Assembly: GCF_028765345.1 (NCBI RefSeq)
Contig: NZ_JARAJZ010000002.1
Coordinates: 67,942-131,941, forward strand
DNA from: Sporolactobacillus sp. CQH2019
GTDB lineage: Bacteria; Bacillota; Bacilli; Bacillales; Sporolactobacillaceae
Direction of reading: 5' to 3'
DNA: 64,000 nt
In this document: piece by piece, positions 56,007 through 64,000 of the stretch
How the letters are laid out: every line of letters starts with the position of its first letter
How positions within the stretch are numbered: position 1 is the stretch's first letter
Translations under genes and position numbers: made by a program
Notes under the pieces: model-generated
Database searches by the model: none
The model's input: the letters and a program-made list of their open reading frames with translations, nothing else
What the model was told of the DNA's origin: nothing

Positions 56007-56234
56007 TTATTGATCCAGCTTATCTTTCAGTTTAGACATCCTCCAATAGAAAAAGAAAGTCAGAAGCAGAAATGCGAGACTTGATCCTGAAAGAATACTT
56101 AATTTCCAGCCTGCCTCCGCATATTGAGGCATCATTGTTCCCGTATATAGAAATGCACTCAGAAACAGGCAAAGCATGCCGATCCTGCGGCAGTCGATAA
56201 TTTTTTCGTGAATGATTTTCTGATAATCTTTCAT
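56007..56234 (-). CDS. yrhC: YrhC-like membrane protein
   Basis: 75 aa with two membrane helices (IGMLCLFLSAFLYTGTMM and LSILSGSSLAFLLLTFFFYW) and a charged C-terminus. It is recognised by position after mccB and by this two-helix layout. GGAGGGATCGCAG precedes ATG 56234. Function unknown. An intergenic gap of 235 bp separates it from mccB. Confidence 0.7.
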   Translation of the reverse strand: MKDYQKIIHEKIIDCRRIGMLCLFLSAFLYTGTMMPQYAEAGWKLSILSGSSLAFLLLTFFFYWRMSKLKDKLDQ

Positions 56235-56469
56235 CTGCGATCCCTCCGTCAATCCCTACTTTAACATGTTCCCAGAGAAAATTGGAAAGGTAGTTTCTGA
56301 CAGAAAAAAACGCCCGACCATCGAAGGGCACTGAAAAATTCGGAACAAGAGGAAGGTGCAAGCCGTTTTTTCGATACAGACGGCTTCCTTTACCTCTGTT
56401 TTCTCTGATCTGATGAAGGTTCCCAGAACGCTTCATCTTTCAGTGGCCAACTATTCGGACGTTATTTTT

Positions 56470-57627
<1,158 letters not shown>

Positions 57628-57645
57628 TTAACCGACTCATCTTAT

Positions 57646-58560
57646 TCAATCGTAGATCTTTTCGCTTAAATAGCGCTCGCTGGAATCCGGGAAAATGACA
57701 ACGATATTGCTTCCCGGCCCGGCATTTTCCGCTTCGAGCAGCGCGGCATGCAGCGCGGCACCCGATGAACTGCCGATCAGCAGTCCCTCTTTGGAGGCAG
57801 CCTCCTTCAATCGCCGGAATGCATCGTCATCGCTTACTGTATAAATGGCATCAAAATATTTGGTTTCAACGAAGGCGGGGATAAACTCCATGCCGATGCC
57901 TTCTGTACGATGAGGGGCCGGCTTCCCGCCATTTAGAATGGATCCGACCGGCTCGACGACCGCCGTCTTGATTCCCGGGTTCTTGCTTTTCAGAAACGCT
58001 GCCGTGCCCGTAAATGTTCCGCCGGTCCCGGCTCCGGCAACAAAGACATCCACCTTTCCGTTCAAATCATCCCATATTTCCGGGCCGAGCGTCTCGATAT
58101 ACGCCCTTGGATTTTCCGGATTGGCAAACTGGTTCGGGCAGTAACTGCCGGGAATCTCTTCGACAAGCTGCTTGGCTTTGGCCAGCGCGCCCGACATCCC
58201 TTCCTCCGTCGGCGTGTTAACGATTTTCGCGCCAAGCGCCTTCATCAGCGTCTGTTTTTCAATGCTGAATTTCTCCGGCACGCAAAAGATGACGTGAATG
58301 TCCTTGCCGACCGCTGCCACAGCGATGCCAATTCCTGTGTTTCCTGCCGTCGGCTCAATGACCGTCCCGCCCGGTTTCAGTTTTCCGGAAGCCAGCGCTT
58401 CTTGAATAAAATGTTCGCCTAATCGATCCTTGACGCTTCCCCCGGGATTAAAATACTCACACTTCGCGTACAGATGCACACCTTCCGGAATAGGAAAGGC
58501 ATGCAGCTCGACAAGCGGAGTTCCGCCTACCAAATCGTGTACACTTCTGAATACTGTCAC
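57646..58560 (-). CDS. mccA: O-acetylserine-dependent cystathionine beta-synthase MccA
   Basis: PLP enzyme of the cysteine-synthase fold that joins homocysteine and O-acetylserine to cystathionine in B. subtilis. GTG 58560, behind GGGGTGACTGTT, gives 304 aa. PLP lysine is in YFNPGGSVKDRLGEH, and EPTAGNTGIGIAVAA is the substrate loop. GAGTGGTFTGTAAFL binds the cofactor phosphate. It lies 5 bp after luxS, so the two are likely coupled. Confidence 0.93.
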   Translation of the reverse strand: MTVFRSVHDLVGGTPLVELHAFPIPEGVHLYAKCEYFNPGGSVKDRLGEHFIQEALASGKLKPGGTVIEPTAGNTGIGIAVAAVGKDIHVIFCVPEKFSIEKQTLMKALGAKIVNTPTEEGMSGALAKAKQLVEEIPGSYCPNQFANPENPRAYIETLGPEIWDDLNGKVDVFVAGAGTGGTFTGTAAFLKSKNPGIKTAVVEPVGSILNGGKPAPHRTEGIGMEFIPAFVETKYFDAIYTVSDDDAFRRLKEAASKEGLLIGSSSGAALHAALLEAENAGPGSNIVVIFPDSSERYLSEKIYD

Positions 58561-58565
58561 AACAG

Positions 58566-59051
58566 TCACCCCATTTTTTGCCGGTCTTCGTGCCGGTGCT
58601 GCGCATAGATCGCTTTCCACTCAGCCCTGCGATCCGGCATTTTTGCGGCAATTTTTTCCGCACCTTCAGGATTGTGCCTTGCCGCCCGGCCGCACTGACA
58701 ACAGTCCGCAGCCGGCACTTCTGCTGCGTCCGGCACACTATGGAGAGTGTTAGCGGGAGCAGCGGGCATTTCATTATAACTGCCGGTATCGGCAATCGAT
58801 GTTAAAATGCCGGTCCGGCATCCCATCGGGCCCGCGACAAATATATGGCCGATGTGACGGCAAATCTTTTCCGCCGGCAAGTGTTCACGCAAATGAAGCG
58901 TCAGCATTTGTTCGTTGTTCCGCCGGCAGAAGCGGACAATTGTATCGCCCTGTATCTCTTCCGTAACGCCGGCAAACCGTATGTATGGCGCCCTGGCTTC
59001 CGTATGATCCGGATAAAAGCTTTCAGCGTCTGTTTCTTTCTGTTCCGGCAT
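58566..59051 (-). CDS. luxS: Divergent S-ribosylhomocysteine lyase LuxS
   Basis: Splits S-ribosylhomocysteine into homocysteine and the AI-2 precursor DPD; 161 aa from ATG 59051. Overall similarity to known LuxS is low, but the active-site residues are visible in order: ESFYPDH (Ser and His of SFxxDH), an Arg in IVRFCRRN, the metal motif HLREH (HxxEH), the cysteine in GPMGCRTG and the third metal ligand in CCQCGRAARHNPEGA. The start overlaps mtnN by 29 bp. Residues 90-120 look degenerate compared with the family. Function is likely but needs testing. Confidence 0.75.
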   Translation of the reverse strand: MPEQKETDAESFYPDHTEARAPYIRFAGVTEEIQGDTIVRFCRRNNEQMLTLHLREHLPAEKICRHIGHIFVAGPMGCRTGILTSIADTGSYNEMPAAPANTLHSVPDAAEVPAADCCQCGRAARHNPEGAEKIAAKMPDRRAEWKAIYAQHRHEDRQKMG

Positions 59052-59751
59052 TTGAATCAATCTCCCTCAGCAAGGATAGTATAAATTCTGCAGAATGTTT
59101 TGCCGCGGTTTCTAAAAATTGATCAAACGACACGTTCGACTCTTTACCGGCAATATCGGAAAGCGACCGGACAATCAAAAAGGGCACGCCGAATTGATAA
59201 CAGACCTGAGCAATTGCCGCGGCCTCCATTTCGACTGCCTTCATTTCCGGGAAGAGAGATTTAAGTTTTCCAATACGCCCGGGATCGGACATAAAAGAAT
59301 CGCCCGTCGCAATCAGGCCTCTTACCGTCCGATGCCCCCCGAACATTCCGGACGCCGCCTTTTCCGCCAGGGCAACAAGTTTCCGGTCGGGCAAAAAAGA
59401 AGCGGGCATCTGCGGAACCTGACCCGGCTGATAACCAAAGGCTGTCGCGTCAACATCGTGATGAATCACTGCAGATGAAATCACGACATCTCCGATCTCA
59501 AGGTCCGGATCGGTTCCCCCTGCAGATCCTGTGTTAATGATGATATCCGGCTGAAAACGATCGATCAGCAGCGTCGTCCCCATTGCGGCATTGACTTTTC
59601 CTATCCCGGACTGCAGCAGCACGGCATCGAAACCGGCCAGCCTGCCGCTGTAGAAACGGCAGCGGGCCTTCTCCGTTTCCGTGACGTCTTTCATCGCCGC
59701 TCTAAGTATCCGATCTTCCTCTTCCATTGCACCGATCAATCCGATTCTCAT
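59023..59751 (-). CDS. mtnN: 5'-methylthioadenosine/S-adenosylhomocysteine nucleosidase
   Basis: Hydrolyses SAH and MTA to adenine and the corresponding thioribose; 242 aa. Conserved parts are IGAMEEED near the start, INTGSAGGTDPDLEIGDVVI, VEMEAAAIAQVCYQ and the catalytic aspartate in VRSLSDIAGKES. It feeds S-ribosylhomocysteine directly to the adjacent luxS product. Its C-terminus is extended by about ten residues that overlap luxS. Confidence 0.95.
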   Translation of the reverse strand: MRIGLIGAMEEEDRILRAAMKDVTETEKARCRFYSGRLAGFDAVLLQSGIGKVNAAMGTTLLIDRFQPDIIINTGSAGGTDPDLEIGDVVISSAVIHHDVDATAFGYQPGQVPQMPASFLPDRKLVALAEKAASGMFGGHRTVRGLIATGDSFMSDPGRIGKLKSLFPEMKAVEMEAAAIAQVCYQFGVPFLIVRSLSDIAGKESNVSFDQFLETAAKHSAEFILSLLREIDSNAGTERNRR

Positions 59752-59764
59752 TTCCGACTTCCTC

Positions 59765-60412
59765 TCACAGTTCGTCCGTTTTCTCAGCGATCATCAGCCA
59801 GACAAATTTGTTAAGCTGTCTGAAATTAGCGGCAAAATGCCGTTCCCGAAGCACCTGATCAAGAACGGGCAAAAGCGAATAATATTCCGTCTGCAGGTCT
59901 TTAAGCAGGTCGGCAAATCCCTGAGTGCCGGCCCAGTGCCAGATCTGGCGTTTGGCTACCTCATTCTCAAACAACGTATCGGCAAACACTATTTTACCAT
60001 GTACGGGAAGGAGGCGGTTATATTTCGTAATAGCATCCCCCTTCTCTTCATCGGTAAGATGGTGGAAAGCGTATGAGCTGACGATGGTATCGACCGGCCG
60101 ATCCGGTACGCGAAAATCAAGAAAATCTCCGTCGAACAGTTTCAGATCCGGCAATTTATCGTGAGCCTTCGACCGCATCTTCTCAGATGGTTCCACGCCG
60201 AATACGGTCAGCCCGGCATCCAGCAGCTTCGTACTCAAATTGCCTGTACCCGTGCCGAACTCAAGAACCGTCCCTTCGGCCTGCTTCGCTACTTCCTCCA
60301 GAATGGAATCGTAGTCTCTGAACACCTCACGATATTCGGGACTTCCCCCGTGAACTGAACGATCGTAATGGTCCGCCCAGCGTTCAAATGTCTCAATAAA
60401 TTCTCGACCCAT
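59765..60412 (-). CDS. yrrT: SAM-dependent methyltransferase YrrT
   Basis: Class I methyltransferase of unknown substrate, 215 aa, starting MGREFIETFERWADHYDRSV. Motif I is GTVLEFGTGTGNLSTKLLDA, and DGDFLDFRV and FHHLTDEEK follow. ATG 60412 is behind GGAG. It is the first gene of the sulfur-recycling operon, as in B. subtilis, where the operon is controlled by the cysteine repressor CymR. I cannot identify a CymR site here. Confidence 0.9.
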   Translation of the reverse strand: MGREFIETFERWADHYDRSVHGGSPEYREVFRDYDSILEEVAKQAEGTVLEFGTGTGNLSTKLLDAGLTVFGVEPSEKMRSKAHDKLPDLKLFDGDFLDFRVPDRPVDTIVSSYAFHHLTDEEKGDAITKYNRLLPVHGKIVFADTLFENEVAKRQIWHWAGTQGFADLLKDLQTEYYSLLPVLDQVLRERHFAANFRQLNKFVWLMIAEKTDEL

Positions 60413-60563
60413 TGTATACACTCCAAAATTTATAGTTTAAAGTATTCACATAATATTTGTATGATTAATTAGCCTAAACGTAACACATTTCTACCCGAAA
60501 TTCAATGATTATCTTTTGCCGGACTTTTCCGCGGCCGTTGTAATAACAATCATCCAAATGCCG

Positions 60564-60600
60564 CAGTACCCCGTCCGGAGCCTGTCCGAACGGGGTACTG
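60564..60600. terminator. Inverted repeat between yrrS and yrrT
   Basis: A perfect 11-bp stem, CAGTACCCCGT (60564-60574) and ACGGGGTACTG (60590-60600). On the plus strand it is followed by TTTTC; on the minus strand there is no T-run. It separates the yrrS transcript from the yrrT operon. Confidence 0.5.
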
Positions 60601-60637
60601 TTTTCATACATATAAGAAAAAGTCATGGATCGAATCA

Positions 60638-61228
60638 TTACGGTTTTTGTACTTGATCGGCCTGCCATTTTCCGTTCTGATAGATAAGATGAACAACATA
60701 AACGGAACTCTGAGCGCTCTTCGATGCCACACGGGCGAGCGAACTGTTGGAAGAACCGCCGTTCCCCAGCCAGAGAATGACCATATTGCCCTGGTCGATT
60801 CCGGTGGCACCGGCAATCGCCTTGACCTGTGCGTTCCAGTCGGCAGAACCCATATCATAGGATGCCTGATGGCTTTCATCCGCACTCTGAGAGGCGGCAC
60901 TCGAAGCACTCGATGAAGCGGCCGTCCCGCTTGCCGACGAAGACGCCGATTCACTGTTGGAAACCTGATCCGATCCCGTTCCGCCCGAACTGGCGGACGT
61001 GCTGTTATTTGATGTTCCGCTATTTGTTCCGGATTGAACACTTGAATGATTGCTTTGTGAAGCAGTCTTATCAGCCGATGAGGTACTGAACACTGAAATG
61101 AGAATGATACAGCCGACCGCCAAAATTAAAATGGAAACGATGCCGACGGTCCAGTTCAGCCAGCGGTTCGTCTTGTTTTTGCGCATTTCGACCCGCGACG
61201 AGAACCCATTCCCTCTTGTGTTTCTCAT
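60638..61228 (-). CDS. yrrS: YrrS-like DUF1510 membrane protein
   Basis: 196 aa from ATG 61228 (AAAGGAGGATGCC upstream). The basic N-terminus (MRNTRGNGFSSRVEMRKNK) is followed by one membrane helix (LNWTVGIVSILILAVGCIIL). Residues 50-130 are Ser/Ala/Thr/Asn/Gly-rich, and the C-terminal domain (QVKAIAGATGIDQGNMVILW, ARVASKSAQSSVYVVHLIY) is the DUF1510 domain. Its penicillin-binding partner pbpI, upstream in B. subtilis, is missing. Confidence 0.83.
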   Translation of the reverse strand: MRNTRGNGFSSRVEMRKNKTNRWLNWTVGIVSILILAVGCIILISVFSTSSADKTASQSNHSSVQSGTNSGTSNNSTSASSGGTGSDQVSNSESASSSASGTAASSSASSAASQSADESHQASYDMGSADWNAQVKAIAGATGIDQGNMVILWLGNGGSSNSSLARVASKSAQSSVYVVHLIYQNGKWQADQVQKP

Positions 61229-61277
61229 ACAGGCATCCTCCTTTGTTAAACAGCAGCTATAATAAACAGACAACATT

Positions 61278-61308
61278 ATCTTAGCATGTTTGCAGCTTTC
61301 TGTGTCAA
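61278..61308 (-). promoter_or_regulatory. Possible sigma-A promoter of yrrS
   Basis: A perfect -35 TTGACA (61303-61308) and -10 TAAGAT (61278-61283) on the minus strand. The 19-bp spacer is longer than optimal. About 50 bp before yrrS. Confidence 0.45.
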
Positions 61309-61567
61309 CAGGCTCTTAAAATCCAATCGGCAAATGGATCGTTGACTGCGTTTACATAATTATCCTTAAATTTGTTCGTATAAAACTACTTGTCCTGTCG
61401 GTTCCGATAAAATGATCATCCAACTGTAACAATACACGCCTCTGCCATTCGAAGTTAAAAAATGCAGCCCGGGCGCCGGATAAAGAACAAACATCCGGGT
61501 ACGGGACGGACTGCATCTGTCTCTGCATTAGATCCAAAAACCGATGTCAGCCTTCTTACTATTATGC
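61309..61567. other. Intergenic region between greA and yrrS
   Basis: With its flanks this is a 339-bp gap. It holds the greA terminator and the yrrS promoter and no gene. B. subtilis has pbpI at this place. Confidence 0.5.
61455..61516 (-). terminator. Terminator of greA
   Basis: ATGCAG (61462-61467) and CTGCAT (61511-61516) bracket inner pairs CCCGGGCG/CGTCCCG and CCGGAT/ATCCGG. The minus strand continues into TTTTTTAAC. Confidence 0.65.
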
Positions 61568-62038
61568 TTATTCAACCTTCAATATTTTTACGCGTATGTC
61601 GCCGCCGGGTGTGTTAACATTGACTTCTTCACCCACGGACAGTCCGATCAGCCCCTTGGCCATCGGTGAATCGTTTGAAATTTTTCCTTCAAACGGGTTG
61701 GATTCGGCGCTTCCGACGATTTGATACGTTTCTTCCTCGCCGTCCGGCAGTTCTTTAAAAGTCACGGATTTTCCGATTTTGACCACATCGGTCGTTTCGT
61801 CGTCCTCAATGATGACCGAATTCCGGATCATTTGTTCAAGCTGCTGAATGCGTGCTTCGACAAACGCCTGCTCATCCTTTGCCGCGTCATATTCAGAGTT
61901 TTCGGAGAGGTCGCCGAATCCCCGGGCAATTTTTATTCGCTCAACAACTTCCTTGCGCTTTTCAGTTTTCAGGTATTCCAGCTCTCGTTCAAGTTTATTT
62001 TTGCCTTCAGCCGTCATATAGTGAAGCTTTTCCGCCAT
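61568..62038 (-). CDS. greA: Transcription elongation factor GreA
   Basis: Rescues stalled RNA polymerase by stimulating transcript cleavage; 156 aa from ATG 62038. The N-terminal coiled coil ([20 protein letters not shown]) has the acidic tip in [15 protein letters not shown]. The C-terminal FKBP-like domain contains [36 protein letters not shown] precedes the start. Confidence 0.96.
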   Translation of the reverse strand: MAEKLHYMTAEGKNKLERELEYLKTEKRKEVVERIKIARGFGDLSENSEYDAAKDEQAFVEARIQQLEQMIRNSVIIEDDETTDVVKIGKSVTFKELPDGEEETYQIVGSAESNPFEGKISNDSPMAKGLIGLSVGEEVNVNTPGGDIRVKILKVE

Positions 62039-62134
62039 CAAAATCACACTCCTAACTAAAATTATCCTTATGTCTATCTGTTTATGCGCTTGCCTTCGGA
62101 AAGCCGTCATTCCGAATCCTTCAATTGTATGATT

Positions 62135-62782
62135 TCAATCAACCGGCGATGCGTCCGCTCCATTGAGCACAGCGCGTATTTTTGTCGCCATCAAGTCGAT
62201 CGCGACCGTATTTCTGCCGCCCTCGGGGATAATGATATCCGCATAGCGTTTTGTCGGTTCTACAAACTGCAGATGCATCGGGCGGACCACAGTCAGATAT
62301 TGGTTAATCACCGATTCCACACTTCTGCCCCGTTCCTCTGTGTCGCGAAGCAGACGGCGGATGATTCGCAGATCGGAATCGGTATCGACGAAAACCTTGA
62401 TGTCCATCAGATCGCGGAGCCGCTTGTCTTCAAGAATCAGAATGCCTTCCATGATAATGACATCTTTTGGTTCGACGGGTACAATTTTATCAGATCTTGT
62501 ATGCACTGTATAGTCATACACCGGTTTTTTTATCGGGTGGAATCGCAGAAGTTCCCGGATATGCGCGATCAGAAGATCCGTGTCGAAGGCCAGCGGATGA
62601 TCATAATTGGTCAGCAGGCGTTCTTCAAACGGTTTATCGTCCTGTGCCTTATAATAAGCATCCTGCTGGATGACCGCAATCGATTGGTCCGGGAATCTTC
62701 GGTAGATTTCACGGGTTACAGTCGTTTTGCCCGAACCGGATCCTCCGGCAACACCGATGACAATCGGTTTTTTCCTGCCCAT
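62135..62782 (-). CDS. udk: Uridine kinase
   Basis: Phosphorylates uridine and cytidine in pyrimidine salvage; 215 aa from ATG 62782. The Walker A loop is [37 protein letters not shown] and NYDHPLAFD follow, and [20 protein letters not shown] is the base-binding/Walker-B part. It lies between greA and trmR. Confidence 0.94.
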   Translation of the reverse strand: MGRKKPIVIGVAGGSGSGKTTVTREIYRRFPDQSIAVIQQDAYYKAQDDKPFEERLLTNYDHPLAFDTDLLIAHIRELLRFHPIKKPVYDYTVHTRSDKIVPVEPKDVIIMEGILILEDKRLRDLMDIKVFVDTDSDLRIIRRLLRDTEERGRSVESVINQYLTVVRPMHLQFVEPTKRYADIIIPEGGRNTVAIDLMATKIRAVLNGADASPVD

Positions 62783-62823
62783 CCCGTACTCTCTCCCTTC
62801 CATGATGATGGGTATCGTGCCGG

Positions 62824-63471
62824 CTATTTTTTCGTGCTGACGGCAAGGCCGTCGCCTACCGTCAGAAAAATTGTATCAAATTCGCTTCTTTCCGCTAGAA
62901 AGCGATTGTAGCTGTCGACCTTGCCGACCAGTCTGTGAAGCGGTTTTTTCTTCACCCCGTCAATATCGCAGACCAGTCCGTGAAAAAAGACGTTATCCGT
63001 TACGATGATGCCGGCGGGTGCCAGATATCGGGCATACTTCAAAAAAAGCTTTTCATACTGTGCTTTCGCAGCATCGATTAAAATCAGATCGAAAGGAGCT
63101 GCATCTCGGACGGCAGGCAAATCCTCCGTCGCGTCTCCTTCAACGATGTGAATCCATGCCGTCAGGCCCTGCTCTTTTATGTTCCGCTCCGCTTCACGGA
63201 TCATCTCTTCTTCGCGTTCAATCGTTATGATTTCAGCATCCTGCCCTGCCGCGAGGCACATCCTGATCGCCGAATATCCGATTGCCGTTCCGAGTTCCAG
63301 AATACGTCTTGCTTTCTTCCATTTGATCAACTGCTGCAGAAAAGCGATCGCCGACGGATGCATGATCGGAATATAAATTTGTTTTGCTTTTTTCTCCATC
63401 TGACGGAGCATGCTGTTTTCCGGTTTGACAAACGCGGCCGCATACTCCGACAATTTGTCAAAGTCTGTCAA
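62824..63471 (-). CDS. trmR: tRNA 5-hydroxyuridine methyltransferase (TrmR/YrrM)
   Basis: SAM-dependent O-methyltransferase, catechol-O-methyltransferase fold, 215 aa. The motif I is [15 protein letters not shown], the acidic pair [11 protein letters not shown] is the SAM ribose site, and [14 protein letters not shown] and [10 protein letters not shown] carry the metal residues. In B. subtilis it methylates ho5U34. The hydroxylation genes yrrN and yrrO, present beside it in B. subtilis, are absent, so the substrate must come from elsewhere. Confidence 0.9.
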   Translation of the reverse strand: MTDFDKLSEYAAAFVKPENSMLRQMEKKAKQIYIPIMHPSAIAFLQQLIKWKKARRILELGTAIGYSAIRMCLAAGQDAEIITIEREEEMIREAERNIKEQGLTAWIHIVEGDATEDLPAVRDAAPFDLILIDAAKAQYEKLFLKYARYLAPAGIIVTDNVFFHGLVCDIDGVKKKPLHRLVGKVDSYNRFLAERSEFDTIFLTVGDGLAVSTKK

Positions 63472-63542
63472 TCGTTCTTCTCCCTTTCCTCATTAAAAAA
63501 GATGCCGCCCAGCCTGCCGACGGCCGTCCGCACCCGGTCCTT

Positions 63543-64000
63543 TTAGGACTTTTTTGCCCACTCATGACTATATTTAGCAACAATGGCCTGATGTTCCGCA
63601 TAAGTTTTCGAATAGAAGATCTGTCCGTTGGGACGCGCATAAAAATAATAATCATTCGAACGGATCGGCTCAAGCACGGCCTGAACCGCGTCAGGCGCCG
63701 GACTGCCGATCGGACCGACGATCAGGCCTGCCCTTGTATATGTATTGTAAGGCGTATCCGTCGTCAGTTCGTTCATTGTGTATTGCCCGATCCTTTTCTG
63801 CTGTCCGTAAGCGACCGACGGATCGGTCTGAAGTTTCATCTTTTTTGCCAGCCGGTTGTAGAAAACGCCGGCAATCTTCTGCCGGTCCTTGGCATCGGGC
63901 GCCTCCTGTTCAACGAGCGACGCCATCGTCAAAATACTGTGAAGCGAACCGAGCGAGTTCGTTTTTATCTCCTTTGAAAAGCGCGTGACCGTCTGCCCCG
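63543..64000 (-). CDS. mltG: Endolytic transglycosylase MltG (5' end beyond window)
   Basis: Peptidoglycan transglycosylase that cuts nascent glycan strands. Only the C-terminal 152 codons are in the window, reading QTVTRFSKEIKTNSLGSLHS at the edge. The catalytic glutamate is in SLVEQEAPDAKDRQKIAGVF. Conserved YNRLAKKMKLQTDPSVAYG, YNTYTRAGLIVGPIGSPA and NDYYFYARPNGQIFYSKTY follow. Confidence 0.95.
   Translation of the reverse strand, partial: GQTVTRFSKEIKTNSLGSLHSILTMASLVEQEAPDAKDRQKIAGVFYNRLAKKMKLQTDPSVAYGQQKRIGQYTMNELTTDTPYNTYTRAGLIVGPIGSPAPDAVQAVLEPIRSNDYYFYARPNGQIFYSKTYAEHQAIVAKYSHEWAKKS

Overview
The window is chromosomal DNA from a spore-forming member of the Bacillales. The evidence is the pro-sigma-K gene sigK, gpr, yqfC/yqfD, sda and comER, set in a gene order that follows the Bacillus subtilis yqf/yqe/yrr region almost gene by gene. 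The moderate GC content, compact operons and loss of many accessory genes would suit a Sporolactobacillaceae-like organism, but that placement is an inference from gene order. No tRNA, rRNA, insertion sequence, prophage or CRISPR array was recognised.

Layout. Positions 1-7.1 kb: an edge-truncated histidine kinase, yqfT, nfo, yqfQ, ispH, repeat tract A, yqfO and trmK. 7.5-11 kb: the macromolecular-synthesis operon yqxD-dnaG-sigA. 11-20.7 kb: ppsR, ccpN, recO, yqzL, era, a decayed cdd, dgkA, ybeY, pgpH, phoH, yqfD and yqfC. 20.7-22 kb: repeat tract B. 22-27 kb: an unknown membrane-anchored gene, floA, yqeY, rpsU, a Na/Pi-cotransporter gene and mtaB. 27-33.5 kb: the class I heat-shock operon hrcA-grpE-dnaK-dnaJ-prmA with a perfect CIRCE operator. 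33.7-36 kb: two small accessory genes and repeat tract C. 36-42 kb: hemW, lepA, yqxA, gpr, rpsT and holA. 42.5-47 kb: the late-competence operon comEA-comEB-comEC and divergent comER. 47-52.5 kb: rsfS, yqeK, nadD, yhbY, aroE, yqeH and yqeG, then sda behind four DnaA boxes. 52.8-56.3 kb: sigK, acylphosphatase, two oxidoreductases and yrhC. 56.4-64 kb: a sulfur-recycling operon yrrT-mtnN-luxS-mccA-mccB, then yrrS, greA, udk, trmR and an edge-truncated mltG.

How genes work together. MtnN, LuxS, MccA and MccB form an unbroken route from S-adenosylhomocysteine to cysteine. The luxS copy inside this operon is divergent but keeps its active-site residues. DnaA boxes at sda tie replication initiation to the sporulation checkpoint. 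HrcA/CIRCE controls the chaperone operon.

The most unusual feature is a family of three intergenic arrays (4.68-4.90, 21.21-21.74 and 35.10-35.79 kb). Each is built from a degenerate TTCGGTGCGA core repeated every 21 bp, with occasional 18-20 bp steps. Tracts B and C share diverged flanking sequence, and both end at a hairpin followed by a T-run. Compared with the B. subtilis order, many genes are missing in place (cshB, cccA, glyQS, nfeD, rsmE, spoIIP, yqeM, pbpI, yrrN/yrrO), and cdd is reduced to a 61-codon remnant.
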